A stretch of 64,000 nucleotides of DNA, taken from NCBI GenBank assembly GCA_021838785.1, contig JAKCCV010000001.1, positions 248,001 to 312,000 of the forward strand. The letters are read 5' to 3'. Source of the DNA: Acidobacteriota bacterium. Its GTDB lineage: Bacteria > Acidobacteriota > Terriglobia > UBA7540. A program made the translations under genes and the position numbers. Positions 54,539 through 63,060 of the stretch are shown piece after piece. The notes beneath the pieces were generated by a model. It was not told the DNA's origin and made no database searches. It saw nothing but the letters and a program-made list of their open reading frames with translations. The stretch's first letter is position 1; the number at the start of each line of letters is the position of its first letter.

Positions 54539-56779
54539 ATGAAAGAACCTCCGCAGGTGCCGAGACGCCCGTTTTTAATCTTCCTCCTGATCATCGTTCC
54601 TATTTTGCTTTTCCTCGGCTGGAGCCAGGCATCACTCAATCTATCCTTTATTCATCCCAGCAGCGCGAACCAGACGGTCTTATTGCTGGTGGTTTCAACC
54701 CTCATCTTTTTCGCGTTTGTCATCTTCGGGCTGATTTTGGCGCGGATTCTGCTGAAACTTTATGTCGAAAGGCGAATGCAGCGACTGGGCTCTCGCTTCA
54801 AGACCAAGATGGTGATTGCCTTTCTGGGCTTGACGCTAGTTCCCGTATGTTTTCTTTCGCTTTTTGCCTACGGCCTGCTCAACCACAGCATTGATCGTTG
54901 GTTCGGCATTCCTTTCGACGTAGTTCGTCAGGATGCGGGAGAGATCGTTCAACAACTGGAGGTTCGCGCTTCCGAACGCTCTCGGAGGCTTTGTGAAAAT
55001 TTGGCCGATCTCTCACGGCTCGTGGGGGCAGCGCGCTGGGGCAATGCGCAGTCACTCAGGGCGCTCATTTCAGCGCAGATTGGCAGTTCTAAAGACGAGG
55101 CGGCTGCCTTCTATGACGCACAAGGCCACGCCATTGCTTGCTCCGGCGACCCCGAGTTGTGCAGAACCGCGATGAGCCAAGGCGACGACCTACCGAAGCA
55201 GAATGAAACCCGCTCCACGCGAGTCTCCATTGGAATTCGATCTGTCAACCGAAAGATTTTCCTTGCCTCGCGGCCGGTTTGGGCGGCGGACGGCCGTCGG
55301 GTGGGCAGCATCGTTGCCGCCACGCGATTGCCGATCGAGATTGAGGGAATCGCCTATCGAATTCAGCAAGAAGCCCAAAGGTACGACGACCTGACGCGCG
55401 AACAAAAGATGGCCAAACGGACCTACGTCCTCTCCCTGGCTCTGATTACACTGCTGCTGCTTTTTGTGGCAACGTGGCTGGCGCTGTTTGTGTCCAAGCA
55501 GGTGACCGTCCCAGTGGAAGCGTTGGCCACCGCCACTCACGAGGTATCCCGCGGCAATCTGGGCTTTCAAATCACCGCCGCCAGCGCCGACGATGAGCTG
55601 GGCAGCCTGATCCATTCTTTCAATCAGATGACTCGGCAACTCCAGGAAAACCGACGCGAAATCGAGCGCGTCGCGCAGGAATTGCAGGCGGCCAATGCCA
55701 GTCTCGAGGAACGCGGCAACACGATGGAAGCTATCCTCGAAAATATTCCGTCGGGGGTGATTTCCCTGGACGGGCAAGGCCAAGTGACCCGCATCAATTC
55801 AACTTGCGCCCGCATGATTCAACGGGAGGAGGCACGCTCGGCTCACACGCTCGCGGATCTTTTCCCTCCCGAAGACGTCGCTGAGATTCAGCAGCTCTTT
55901 CGCCGAGCTCGCCGGCAAGGGACGGTCACGCGTGAGATGGAGCTCCATTTGGGGGGACGGCGCGCCCTGGTGGGTTTGACCCTGACCTCGATTCGCACGC
56001 GCCGCGGCAACGCGGGCCTTGTCCTGGTGCTGGACGATCTCACCGAGTTCGTTCACGCCCAAAAGGCACTGGCCTGGCAGGAGGCCGCCCAACGCATTGC
56101 GCATGAGATTAAAAATCCTCTCACCCCCATCCAGCTTTCTGCCGAGAGAATCAGCCGTTGGGTTGAAAAAGCGGGAGCCGAGGCGGCGCCACCCAAACTC
56201 GTCGCGGCTTTGCGCGAAAGTGCGCGCCTCATCGCCCATGAGGTCGGAACCCTAAAGACCTTGGTGGATGAGTTTTCCAGCTTCGCCCGTTTTCCATCCT
56301 CCAGGCCCGTTTCAGCGAACCTGAATGCCGTGGTGGAGCAGGCGCTCCGAGTCTTCGATGGCCGCTTGGATGGAATCATCGTTCAGTCGCAGCCCTCCAC
56401 CGACTTGCCCCCCCTTCTGATTGATCCCGAGCAGATGAAGCGAGTGATTGTGAACTTGATTGACAATGCCGCCGAGGCTGTGGAGCAGTCCGCAGTGAAG
56501 CAAATTTGCGTGCGGACGAACTTTGACCCGGGGCGAGAGTTGATTGAACTGGTGGTCGAAGACACCGGGCCCGGCATTCCTGCCGAAGCCAAAGAGCGCC
56601 TGTTCCTGCCCTATTTCTCCACCAAGCGTCGAGGCATGGGATTGGGTCTGGCGATTGTGAGCCGCATTGTCTCGGAGCACCATGGCGCGGTCCGCGTAGA
56701 GGAGAATCAGCCCGTAGGGACTCGGTTTGTCATCGAATTGCCCGTGGAACGGGCGGCGGTGGGCGCCCACCTCGGATGA
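54539..56779 (+). CDS. ntrY: Sensor histidine kinase NtrY
   Basis: This 746-residue kinase has three N-terminal membrane helices (about 12-27, 46-70 and 90-112), an extracytoplasmic region (about 113-293), a fourth helix (about 296-320), a HAMP domain, a PAS domain and the kinase core. Phosphorylation should occur at His522 in RIAHEIKNPLTP, and the ATPase has NLIDNAAEA, DTGPGIP and GMGLGLAIVSRI. NtrY phosphorylates NtrX, whose gene follows. The classical NtrYX role is nitrogen and redox control, but the signal here is unknown. The start ATG at 54539 lies three bases after the glycosylase gene stop. Confidence 0.93.
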   Translation: MKEPPQVPRRPFLIFLLIIVPILLFLGWSQASLNLSFIHPSSANQTVLLLVVSTLIFFAFVIFGLILARILLKLYVERRMQRLGSRFKTKMVIAFLGLTLVPVCFLSLFAYGLLNHSIDRWFGIPFDVVRQDAGEIVQQLEVRASERSRRLCENLADLSRLVGAARWGNAQSLRALISAQIGSSKDEAAAFYDAQGHAIACSGDPELCRTAMSQGDDLPKQNETRSTRVSIGIRSVNRKIFLASRPVWAADGRRVGSIVAATRLPIEIEGIAYRIQQEAQRYDDLTREQKMAKRTYVLSLALITLLLLFVATWLALFVSKQVTVPVEALATATHEVSRGNLGFQITAASADDELGSLIHSFNQMTRQLQENRREIERVAQELQAANASLEERGNTMEAILENIPSGVISLDGQGQVTRINSTCARMIQREEARSAHTLADLFPPEDVAEIQQLFRRARRQGTVTREMELHLGGRRALVGLTLTSIRTRRGNAGLVLVLDDLTEFVHAQKALAWQEAAQRIAHEIKNPLTPIQLSAERISRWVEKAGAEAAPPKLVAALRESARLIAHEVGTLKTLVDEFSSFARFPSSRPVSANLNAVVEQALRVFDGRLDGIIVQSQPSTDLPPLLIDPEQMKRVIVNLIDNAAEAVEQSAVKQICVRTNFDPGRELIELVVEDTGPGIPAEAKERLFLPYFSTKRRGMGLGLAIVSRIVSEHHGAVRVEENQPVGTRFVIELPVERAAVGAHLG

Positions 56780-56844
56780 GCCATCACGGGCGCTCTCCCG
56801 CGGCAAGGGCAGGTCACAGCGGCTCTTCAGGAGGTTCGATTCGG

Positions 56845-58215
56845 ATGGAGCAGTTGTCCATCTTGGTTGTGGACGATGAGGCGGGCATCCGCCAATCCCT
56901 CACCGACGTCCTCGAAGATGAAGGTCACACGGTCCACGCGGTTGAAAGCGGCGAGGCTTGCCTCAACTTCCTGCGCAACGACGCTTGCGACGTGGTGCTT
57001 CTGGATATTTGGCTGCCCGGCATGGACGGCATGGAAACCCTGGAAAAGATTCGCTCCCTCAGCAACCCTCCGACCGTGATCATGATTTCCGGGCATGGCA
57101 ACATTGAGACCGCGGTGCGCGCAACCAAGATGGGGGCTTACGATTTTATCGAGAAGCCGCTTTCGATTGAAAAAACCCTCCTCACCCTGAAACACGCCAC
57201 CGAGGAATTGCGCTTATCCCACCAGAATCGGGAGCTTCGGAAAAAGATCGAATCCCAATATCGCATCATTGGCGACAGCGTTCCCATGAAAGCCTTGCGC
57301 CAACAGATTGCGGTGGCGGCGCCCACGGTCGGGCGGGTTCTGATTTATGGGGGAAGTGGAACGGGCAAGGAATTGGTGGCTCATGCCTTGCACCAGGCTA
57401 GCCCGCGCGCCGACCGCCCTTTTGTGGAGGTCAACTGCGCGGCCATTCCTGAAGAGTTGATCGAAAGCGAATTGTTTGGCCATCTGAAGGGCTCGTTCAC
57501 CGGCGCGCTCGAAGATAAAATCGGCAAATTCGAGCAGGCGGACGGTGGAACGCTTTTCTTGGACGAGATCGGGGATATGAGTCTCCGCACGCAGTCGAAA
57601 GTCCTACGGGTCATCGAAGAGCAGAGGTTCTCTCCCATCGGCTCCAGCAACGGCCGCACGGTGGACGTTCGGATCGTGGCTGCAACCAACAAAAACCTGG
57701 AAGAAGAAATTCAGAAGGGAAACTTTCGAGAGGATTTGTTCTTCCGATTGAACGTCATCCCCTTTTACGTTCCGCCTTTGCGGGAGCATCCCGAGGACAT
57801 CAGCGAGTTGGCGGAATTTTACCTGAGAGAATTCGCTGAAGCTTACGGTCGCCGTCCCAAACGCCTCTCCCTGCAGGCGCTCGAAGCCTTACGGCGCTAT
57901 CGCTGGCCGGGCAATGTTCGCGAGCTCCGCAACCTGATCGAACGAATGGTCATCATGGTCCCTGGCGACCGGATTGAACGTCGCCACCTCCCGGCGGCGC
58001 TTCTCAACCCTTCCTCTCCGGACGGAACCGCGCGCAAGCCTGCCGGCGCTTATTCAACCCTTTATGAAGCCCGCGCCGCTTATGAACGCGACTACATCCT
58101 GCGAAAATTGGAGGAGAATCACGGCAACGTCAGCCGCACCGCCGAGGCTCTCGGTCTCGAGCGCACGCACCTTCATCGCAAAATGAAATCCCTCGGCATC
58201 TCGACCGCCGAATGA
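56845..58215 (+). CDS. ntrX: NtrX-type sigma-54-dependent response regulator
   Basis: With the ATG at 56845 (AGGAGG at 56829-56834) the protein has 456 residues. The receiver domain (about 5-120) has the phospho-Asp in VVLLDIWLPG (D54) and a Lys in FIEKPLS. The AAA+ domain (about 150-385) has Walker A GGSGTGKE and GSFTGA (216-221) in place of the standard GAFTGA. A Fis-type helix-turn-helix ends it (RTAEALGLERTHLHRKM). A longer reading from the ATG at 56776 overlaps the ntrY stop in ATGA but adds 23 low-complexity residues. The variant loop is also found in NtrX proteins that may work without sigma-54. Confidence 0.92.
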   Translation: MEQLSILVVDDEAGIRQSLTDVLEDEGHTVHAVESGEACLNFLRNDACDVVLLDIWLPGMDGMETLEKIRSLSNPPTVIMISGHGNIETAVRATKMGAYDFIEKPLSIEKTLLTLKHATEELRLSHQNRELRKKIESQYRIIGDSVPMKALRQQIAVAAPTVGRVLIYGGSGTGKELVAHALHQASPRADRPFVEVNCAAIPEELIESELFGHLKGSFTGALEDKIGKFEQADGGTLFLDEIGDMSLRTQSKVLRVIEEQRFSPIGSSNGRTVDVRIVAATNKNLEEEIQKGNFREDLFFRLNVIPFYVPPLREHPEDISELAEFYLREFAEAYGRRPKRLSLQALEALRRYRWPGNVRELRNLIERMVIMVPGDRIERRHLPAALLNPSSPDGTARKPAGAYSTLYEARAAYERDYILRKLEENHGNVSRTAEALGLERTHLHRKMKSLGISTAE

Positions 58216-58221
58216 AGCCGT

Positions 58222-59139
58222 TCATCTCGCCGGGCGCACGGTTTCGCTACCGTAGCCAAGCTGCGCCAACAGGACATGGTCATTCCGCCAATTCGGTTCG
58301 ACCTCGACGCGCAGTTGAAGAAAAACCTTGGGAGGGAAAATTTTCTCCAACTCGCGCCGTGCCTCTGTACCGATCTGTTTGATCCGGACGCCTCCGGCTC
58401 CCACGAGAATGGGCTTCTGCGATTCCTTCTCCACCACGATACGCGCTCGGATGCGGGTTAAACCCGGCCGCTTGCTAAATTCTTCCACCATGACGGCGGT
58501 CGCGTAAGGAAGTTCTTCTCTCGTGGCTTGGATGACTTTTTCACGAATCAACTCTCCCGCCAAAAAGCGCTCGTTTTGATCAGTGTAGAGGTCGGCAGGA
58601 AAATAGCGCGGCCCCTCCGGCAGGGCCTTCGTGACGCAGTCCAAAACCGTTTCAAGCCCTTTTCCGCCCAGGGCCGAAATGGGAATCAGAGCCTCAAAAG
58701 AATAAAGTTTCGAATAGCGGCCCATCAAGGGCAGCAAAGAGGTTTTTCGAATCCGATCTATCTTGTTCAACAAAAGCAGCGCCCGTGGACGATATTCGGA
58801 CAACAAGCTGATGGCAAACTGGTCGCCTTGCCCGAAACTCGCCGAAGCATCCACAATGAACAGCACCAAATCGCGGTCTTGCAGCGACTCGCGCACGCAG
58901 AGCATCATTTGTTCGTTCAGATGATGGAGTGGCCGGTGAATGCCGGGGGTATCCATTAAGACGATTTGCGCATGAGGGCGATTGACAATTCCTAGAATGC
59001 GGCTTCGAGTCGTTTGTGCGACCGGCGTGACGATGGCCACCTTGCTTCCGACCAACGCGTTGACCAGAGTGCTCTTCCCGGCGTTCGGGCGCCCGATAAC
59101 GGCGACAAAGCCGGATTTAAAAGGTGGGGTGGCTGACAT
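58222..59139 (-). CDS. era: GTPase Era
   Basis: This 305-residue GTPase takes part in 30S ribosome assembly. GTPase motifs are G1 GRPNAGKST (16-24), G3 DTPGIH, G4 NKID and G5 SALGGKG. The C-terminal KH domain (about 220-300) has ILVGAGGVRIKQIG, the RNA-binding loop. The start ATG at 59139 overlaps the end of the CBS-domain protein gene by 23 bp, so expression is coupled. It is the last gene of phoH-ybeY-CBS-era and ends six bases from ntrX in a convergent pair. Confidence 0.96.
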   Translation of the reverse strand: MSATPPFKSGFVAVIGRPNAGKSTLVNALVGSKVAIVTPVAQTTRSRILGIVNRPHAQIVLMDTPGIHRPLHHLNEQMMLCVRESLQDRDLVLFIVDASASFGQGDQFAISLLSEYRPRALLLLNKIDRIRKTSLLPLMGRYSKLYSFEALIPISALGGKGLETVLDCVTKALPEGPRYFPADLYTDQNERFLAGELIREKVIQATREELPYATAVMVEEFSKRPGLTRIRARIVVEKESQKPILVGAGGVRIKQIGTEARRELEKIFPPKVFLQLRVEVEPNWRNDHVLLAQLGYGSETVRPAR

Positions 59140-60412
59140 GGGTAGGACTCACCGTGGGGATCGGGTTCTTCAAAATGAAGCGGACTTGCAAGATAGCCCG
59201 CTCGCTGACCTGCATCACCTCCACCGTAAAATCGCTTAGCTCCAATTTCTCTCCGACCCCCGGCATGTGGCCAAGCTTCGAAAGCACCCACCCTGCGACG
59301 GTTGAGTAATCACCGGGCTCAAAGGCAAGGTGAAGCTCCTCGGCGATATGTCCGAGTTCCGCGTGGCCGGCCACGCGATAGGTCGTTGGGGACTCTCGGT
59401 GAAGGTCATGATCGTGGGGTTCCACCTCATCCCGAATCTCTCCCACCAGCTCTTCAATCAAATCCTCAATGGTCACCAAACCGGAGACGCTGCCGTATTC
59501 ATCCACGACGACCGCCAGTTGCGGAGTGATTTGTTGGAGCTCTTTGAGGAGGTCTGCGGCCGGCTTGGTTTCAGGCACGAAAAAGGCCGGTTGCACTAAC
59601 GAGCGGAGCGTGGTCTGCGCCTGGCGCTCAGGCGGGAGTTCCATCAGGTCGCGCACGCTCACGATTCCTTCCACGTGGTCGAGGTCGCCCGCATAAACCA
59701 CATAGCGCGTGTACCGCCGCTCTCGGAACACGGCGCGCAAAGCATCAATCGGCGAATTGATCTCGATGGTGGCGATTTCGGGCCGAGGCGTCATCACCTC
59801 GCGGACGGTCTTGCCCTTAAACTCCACCACCGATTGCAACAACTCGCCTTCTCCTTTCTCAATCAACCCCACTTCTTCACCCGCTTGAATCAGTTCCTCG
59901 AGCCCTTCCTGCGGCTTGGCGGGGGAGGATTCGGAATCGTCCGCCGACTGCAGCAGGTGCGCGATGGTGCTCGAGACCACGACCGGAAAAGTGAGAGGTA
60001 GCGCCCAATAGACCGTTCGCCGAAGAACAGGCATCCATTGGGCCAAAAGGTTTTCAGGATCATCGTGTCGAGCCACCAGGATGAACGGAATCAGTTGATC
60101 GGCAATCATCACCGACAGCAAACAAACCAGACAAGCGGTGCCGAGGTCCCACCCTAAATTCTTCGGGCGGTGCCATAGGAGGAAGCCTGTCAGTCCGATG
60201 GCGAAAAGCGCCATCACGGCACCGTGCAACGCGGAAATGGAAACTCCTACCCGTTCTCGGTCGGCTTGAACTTTGCTTCCCTCGCCAACTCCGAAGAGCT
60301 TGGCTGCGCCTCGGGGCGAAAGCCTTCGCATCAACAGTCGCAGGTAGGAAGCGATGCTCCCGCAGACCAACAGCGCCGCAAGAACCATCACCCACAGGAC
60401 CGAACTTATCAT
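59117..60412 (-). CDS. CNNM/CBS-pair membrane protein (CorC/TlyC family)
   Basis: This 431-residue protein has an N-terminal DUF21-type membrane domain with about four helices (residues 1-150), a CBS pair (about 200-320, with VREVMTPRPEIATIE and VVVDEYGSVSGLVTIEDLIEELVGEI), and a C-terminal CorC/HlyC transporter-associated domain (about 335-425). Members are proposed magnesium or cobalt exporters or regulators. The ATG at 60412 has GAGGAG seven bases upstream, better than the TTG at 60427. It lies 11 bp after ybeY and overlaps era by 23 bp. Hemolysin activity, from which older names came, is unlikely. Confidence 0.92.
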   Translation of the reverse strand: MISSVLWVMVLAALLVCGSIASYLRLLMRRLSPRGAAKLFGVGEGSKVQADRERVGVSISALHGAVMALFAIGLTGFLLWHRPKNLGWDLGTACLVCLLSVMIADQLIPFILVARHDDPENLLAQWMPVLRRTVYWALPLTFPVVVSSTIAHLLQSADDSESSPAKPQEGLEELIQAGEEVGLIEKGEGELLQSVVEFKGKTVREVMTPRPEIATIEINSPIDALRAVFRERRYTRYVVYAGDLDHVEGIVSVRDLMELPPERQAQTTLRSLVQPAFFVPETKPAADLLKELQQITPQLAVVVDEYGSVSGLVTIEDLIEELVGEIRDEVEPHDHDLHRESPTTYRVAGHAELGHIAEELHLAFEPGDYSTVAGWVLSKLGHMPGVGEKLELSDFTVEVMQVSERAILQVRFILKNPIPTVSPTHVSHPTF

Positions 60413-60423
60413 GGTTAGGCTCC

Positions 60424-60894
60424 TCAAGCTCCACGGAGCAACGACCTTGGGCGACGGTCGAGTTGGCGGCGTAGTTTCAACTCGAGCGAGGTCATCTCAC
60501 CGTCATCCGTTTCGTGGTCGTAGCCGAGCAGGTGGAGCGTGCCGTGGAGCATCAGCCAGTTGATTTCTTGCTGCACCGCGTGGCCTTCGCGCCTCGCTTG
60601 GCGAAGTGCTGTCTCGCTTGAGATCACCACATCGCCCAGAAAGTTCTTGAATTCTTGGTCGCCCGGATGTTCCCCAACCCCAATCTCATCGTCGCTTTGC
60701 CAAGCGAAGGCCAGCACGTCCGTCGGCCGGTCCTGGCCCCGATAAGTGGCATTGAGATGCTGGATTTGTCGGTCGTCCACAAGACACACGTTCCAAGCTT
60801 TATTAGCGAGGCCAAGGGTGGCCTTGATTCGCCTCAAATAGGCGCGGAGCGCCGACAGGTTCACGGACACAGCCCTTTGCTGATTGATAATCAT
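60424..60894 (-). CDS. ybeY: Endoribonuclease YbeY
   Basis: This 156-residue metalloprotein matures 16S rRNA ends and takes part in ribosome quality control. The zinc ligands are His117, His121 and His127 in HGTLHLLGYDH, and TYRGQDRPTDVLAF holds the conserved Arg. I place the start at the ATG at 60894, because family members begin MI-I/L-N-x-Q-R. A GTG at 60921 gives nine more residues, and the nearest Shine-Dalgarno (AGGAG) is only two bases before the ATG, so this is uncertain. It lies between phoH and the CBS protein. Confidence 0.93.
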   Translation of the reverse strand: MIINQQRAVSVNLSALRAYLRRIKATLGLANKAWNVCLVDDRQIQHLNATYRGQDRPTDVLAFAWQSDDEIGVGEHPGDQEFKNFLGDVVISSETALRQARREGHAVQQEINWLMLHGTLHLLGYDHETDDGEMTSLELKLRRQLDRRPRSLLRGA

Positions 60895-60945
60895 CACTCC
60901 TGCCTGCGACGCGACTGGCACTTAATTCAAGGACGATAAAGCCTC

Positions 60946-61929
60946 TTATTTGCCGACGGTGGACTTTCGCTGGTTATCGGCGGATTTCGTCTGCTCGAAC
61001 TCCTCGTAAGCTCGGATAATTCTTTGGACCAAATGATGACGCACCACGTCGCGCTCGTTGAAATAGACGACGCTGATGCCCGGCACTCGCCCAACAATCT
61101 CAATGGCTTCTGTCAAGCCGGAGCGTCGCCCTTCGGGCAAATCCACCTGCGTCACGTCTCCGGTTACAACAGCCTTGGAGTTAAATCCCAGCCGTGTCAA
61201 GAACATTTTCATCTGCTCGCTCGTCGTGTTCTGAGCTTCGTCCAAAATCACGAACGCATCATTGAGCGTGCGGCCGCGCATGAAAGCAATCGGCGCAATC
61301 TCAATGGTTCCCTTTTCAATCAATCGCTCGGTCCGGTCCGGGTCCAGAACGTCATAGAGCGCGTCGTAAAGCGGGCGCAAGTAAGGATCCACTTTTTCCT
61401 GCAAGGTTCCCGGAAGGAATCCCAGCCGCTCGCCCGCTTCGACCGCGGGCCGCGCCAGAATGATGCGGTTGACGGAGCGGGTGAGCAACGCGTCGGAAGC
61501 CATAGCCACCGCCAGATAGGTTTTGCCGGTTCCAGATGGCCCAATGCCGAATACCATGTCATGCCGTCGAATGGCGTCAATGTAAATACGTTGGTTCAGG
61601 CTTTTGGGCGCCACCGATTTCTTCCCGAAAGCCTTGGGGCGCCCGGCATCGGCAAATCCCTTCAGCGTCGCGGCGGGGTCCTGGCCAAGAATGCGGAGAA
61701 AGGCTTGCAGCTCCGCCGCGTCCATGCGGGTTCCCGACTCTACCAGTTCAGCATATTCTTCGACGATTCGTTGCGCGCGCCCTACGGCTTTCTCTCCGCC
61801 TTCCATTTCAAAGGCTTGATCGCCCAGGTGCGTTGAAACGCCCAAAGATTCTTCGAATAACTTTAAGTTGGAATCGAAGGCCCCAAAAAATTCCTCGATC
61901 CCTTTTGTAATTCTGACACTCGCCTTCAT
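60946..61929 (-). CDS. ybeZ: PhoH-like ATPase (PhoH/YbeZ)
   Basis: This 327-residue P-loop ATPase is the partner of YbeY in rRNA handling. An N-terminal KH-like region (about 20-65) precedes the PhoH domain with Walker A GPSGTGKT (130-137), PAVEAGERLGFLPG and Walker B AFVILDEAQN. A C-terminal RSGLTEAIEIV and VYFNERDVVRH close the family signature. The start is the ATG at 61929. It is the first gene of phoH-ybeY-CBS-era, a very common gene order. The helicase-like activity is reported for some homologues. Confidence 0.95.
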   Translation of the reverse strand: MKASVRITKGIEEFFGAFDSNLKLFEESLGVSTHLGDQAFEMEGGEKAVGRAQRIVEEYAELVESGTRMDAAELQAFLRILGQDPAATLKGFADAGRPKAFGKKSVAPKSLNQRIYIDAIRRHDMVFGIGPSGTGKTYLAVAMASDALLTRSVNRIILARPAVEAGERLGFLPGTLQEKVDPYLRPLYDALYDVLDPDRTERLIEKGTIEIAPIAFMRGRTLNDAFVILDEAQNTTSEQMKMFLTRLGFNSKAVVTGDVTQVDLPEGRRSGLTEAIEIVGRVPGISVVYFNERDVVRHHLVQRIIRAYEEFEQTKSADNQRKSTVGK

Positions 61930-62280
61930 AGACGTGGCCGTCCGGCTCGCCTCCCGATTAAATTATCTTGTTGGTGACGCCCAGCGTACAGAAATAGCAG
62001 GATTCACGATGTTGGTGGCACTCTTTGCCTTGAGGAAACCGCACCAAAGCTAGGATAAGCTACTTCAACTGCGCCGTCAACGGTCATTCCTGGCGGGGGT
62101 TGAAAGCCTTCACCGATCGAGGATGAGGCTCGAGACGAATTCCCTACCCCATTGGTCGGGGGCTGCGAAGTCGCTGACTTCCTTCGCGGTGGCCATCCCG
62201 CGTCGGCATTCGTTCTTACGATTTCACAAACAAGAGTGGTGAATATTTGACCCGCTTCGCCGCCGACCAGGCTGCAAAGA
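61930..62280. other. Intergenic region between phoH and the pirin gene
   Basis: About 350 bp upstream of phoH and downstream of the pirin gene, both on the minus strand. No supported gene, RNA or clear hairpin. A short minus frame (62004-62297) has no family features. Confidence 0.4.
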
Positions 62281-62982
62281 TCAACTGGGCAGGTCAAGCA
62301 GAATCAGTTCCGCATCGGACGCAGCTTGCACCGTTAACTCCGCCTCTTCATCCACTCGCGCCTGATCGCCGGCGTCGAGGCGAATTCCATTGAGCAGGGC
62401 GCTTCCCGAAATGATAAAGAAGTAGGCTTTGCGGCGGGGCTCGCTCCGGTGGCTCAAAGGTTGGCTTGGCTTGAGCGACGAGATGTAAATTTGCGCTTCC
62501 TGATCAATCATCAATGTTCCCGGCAAAGACCCCGAGGAAACCACGGGCAACCACTTATCCCGCCGCATGACGGCAGTGAATTGCCGTTGTTCCCAACGAG
62601 GTTTTCGCCCGTTCACTCGCGGCAGGATCCACATTTGCAGCAAATGGACGGGTCGTTCTTGGGAGTGGTTATATTCCGCATGAACAATGCCAGTTCCGGC
62701 GGACATCACCTGGACCTCTCCCGCCCGAACCACTCCGGTATGTCCCATATTGTCTCGATGCTCGAGTTCTCCTTCCAAAACGTAGGTGATGATCTCCATG
62801 TCGCGATGCGGGTGAAAGCCAAAGCCTTTGCCGGGCTGAATCACATCGTCATTAAAGACGCGCAGCGGCCCCCAGTCCATGTTGTCGGGATCGTAGTATT
62901 CATCGAAGGAGAAATGCCACCGTGTATCGAGCCAGCCGCGATTGGCGTGGTAGCGCTCGTCGGACTTGACGACCTGAATCAT
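62281..62982 (-). CDS. Pirin family protein (quercetinase-like)
   Basis: This 233-residue bicupin has the metal-binding residues at His57 and His59 in FGFHPHRDME, and His101 and Glu103 in GTGIVHAEYN, the same set as in human pirin. The N-terminal VVKSDERYHANRGWLDTRWHFSF is typical of bacterial YhaK/YhhW-like pirins. It may oxidise flavonoids such as quercetin or act as a redox sensor. The start ATG at 62982 follows AGGGGGGG; a longer open frame from 63051 is not supported. It lies 78 bp after the AMIN-domain gene. Confidence 0.92.
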   Translation of the reverse strand: MIQVVKSDERYHANRGWLDTRWHFSFDEYYDPDNMDWGPLRVFNDDVIQPGKGFGFHPHRDMEIITYVLEGELEHRDNMGHTGVVRAGEVQVMSAGTGIVHAEYNHSQERPVHLLQMWILPRVNGRKPRWEQRQFTAVMRRDKWLPVVSSGSLPGTLMIDQEAQIYISSLKPSQPLSHRSEPRRKAYFFIISGSALLNGIRLDAGDQARVDEEAELTVQAASDAELILLDLPS

Positions 62983-63060
62983 GTTCAGCCCCCCCTGTTG
63001 CGTATAGCCTTTTGATGCGGGAGGAAGCTTTTCGTTCCGTCGGGCGCCCAATTCACAGAA

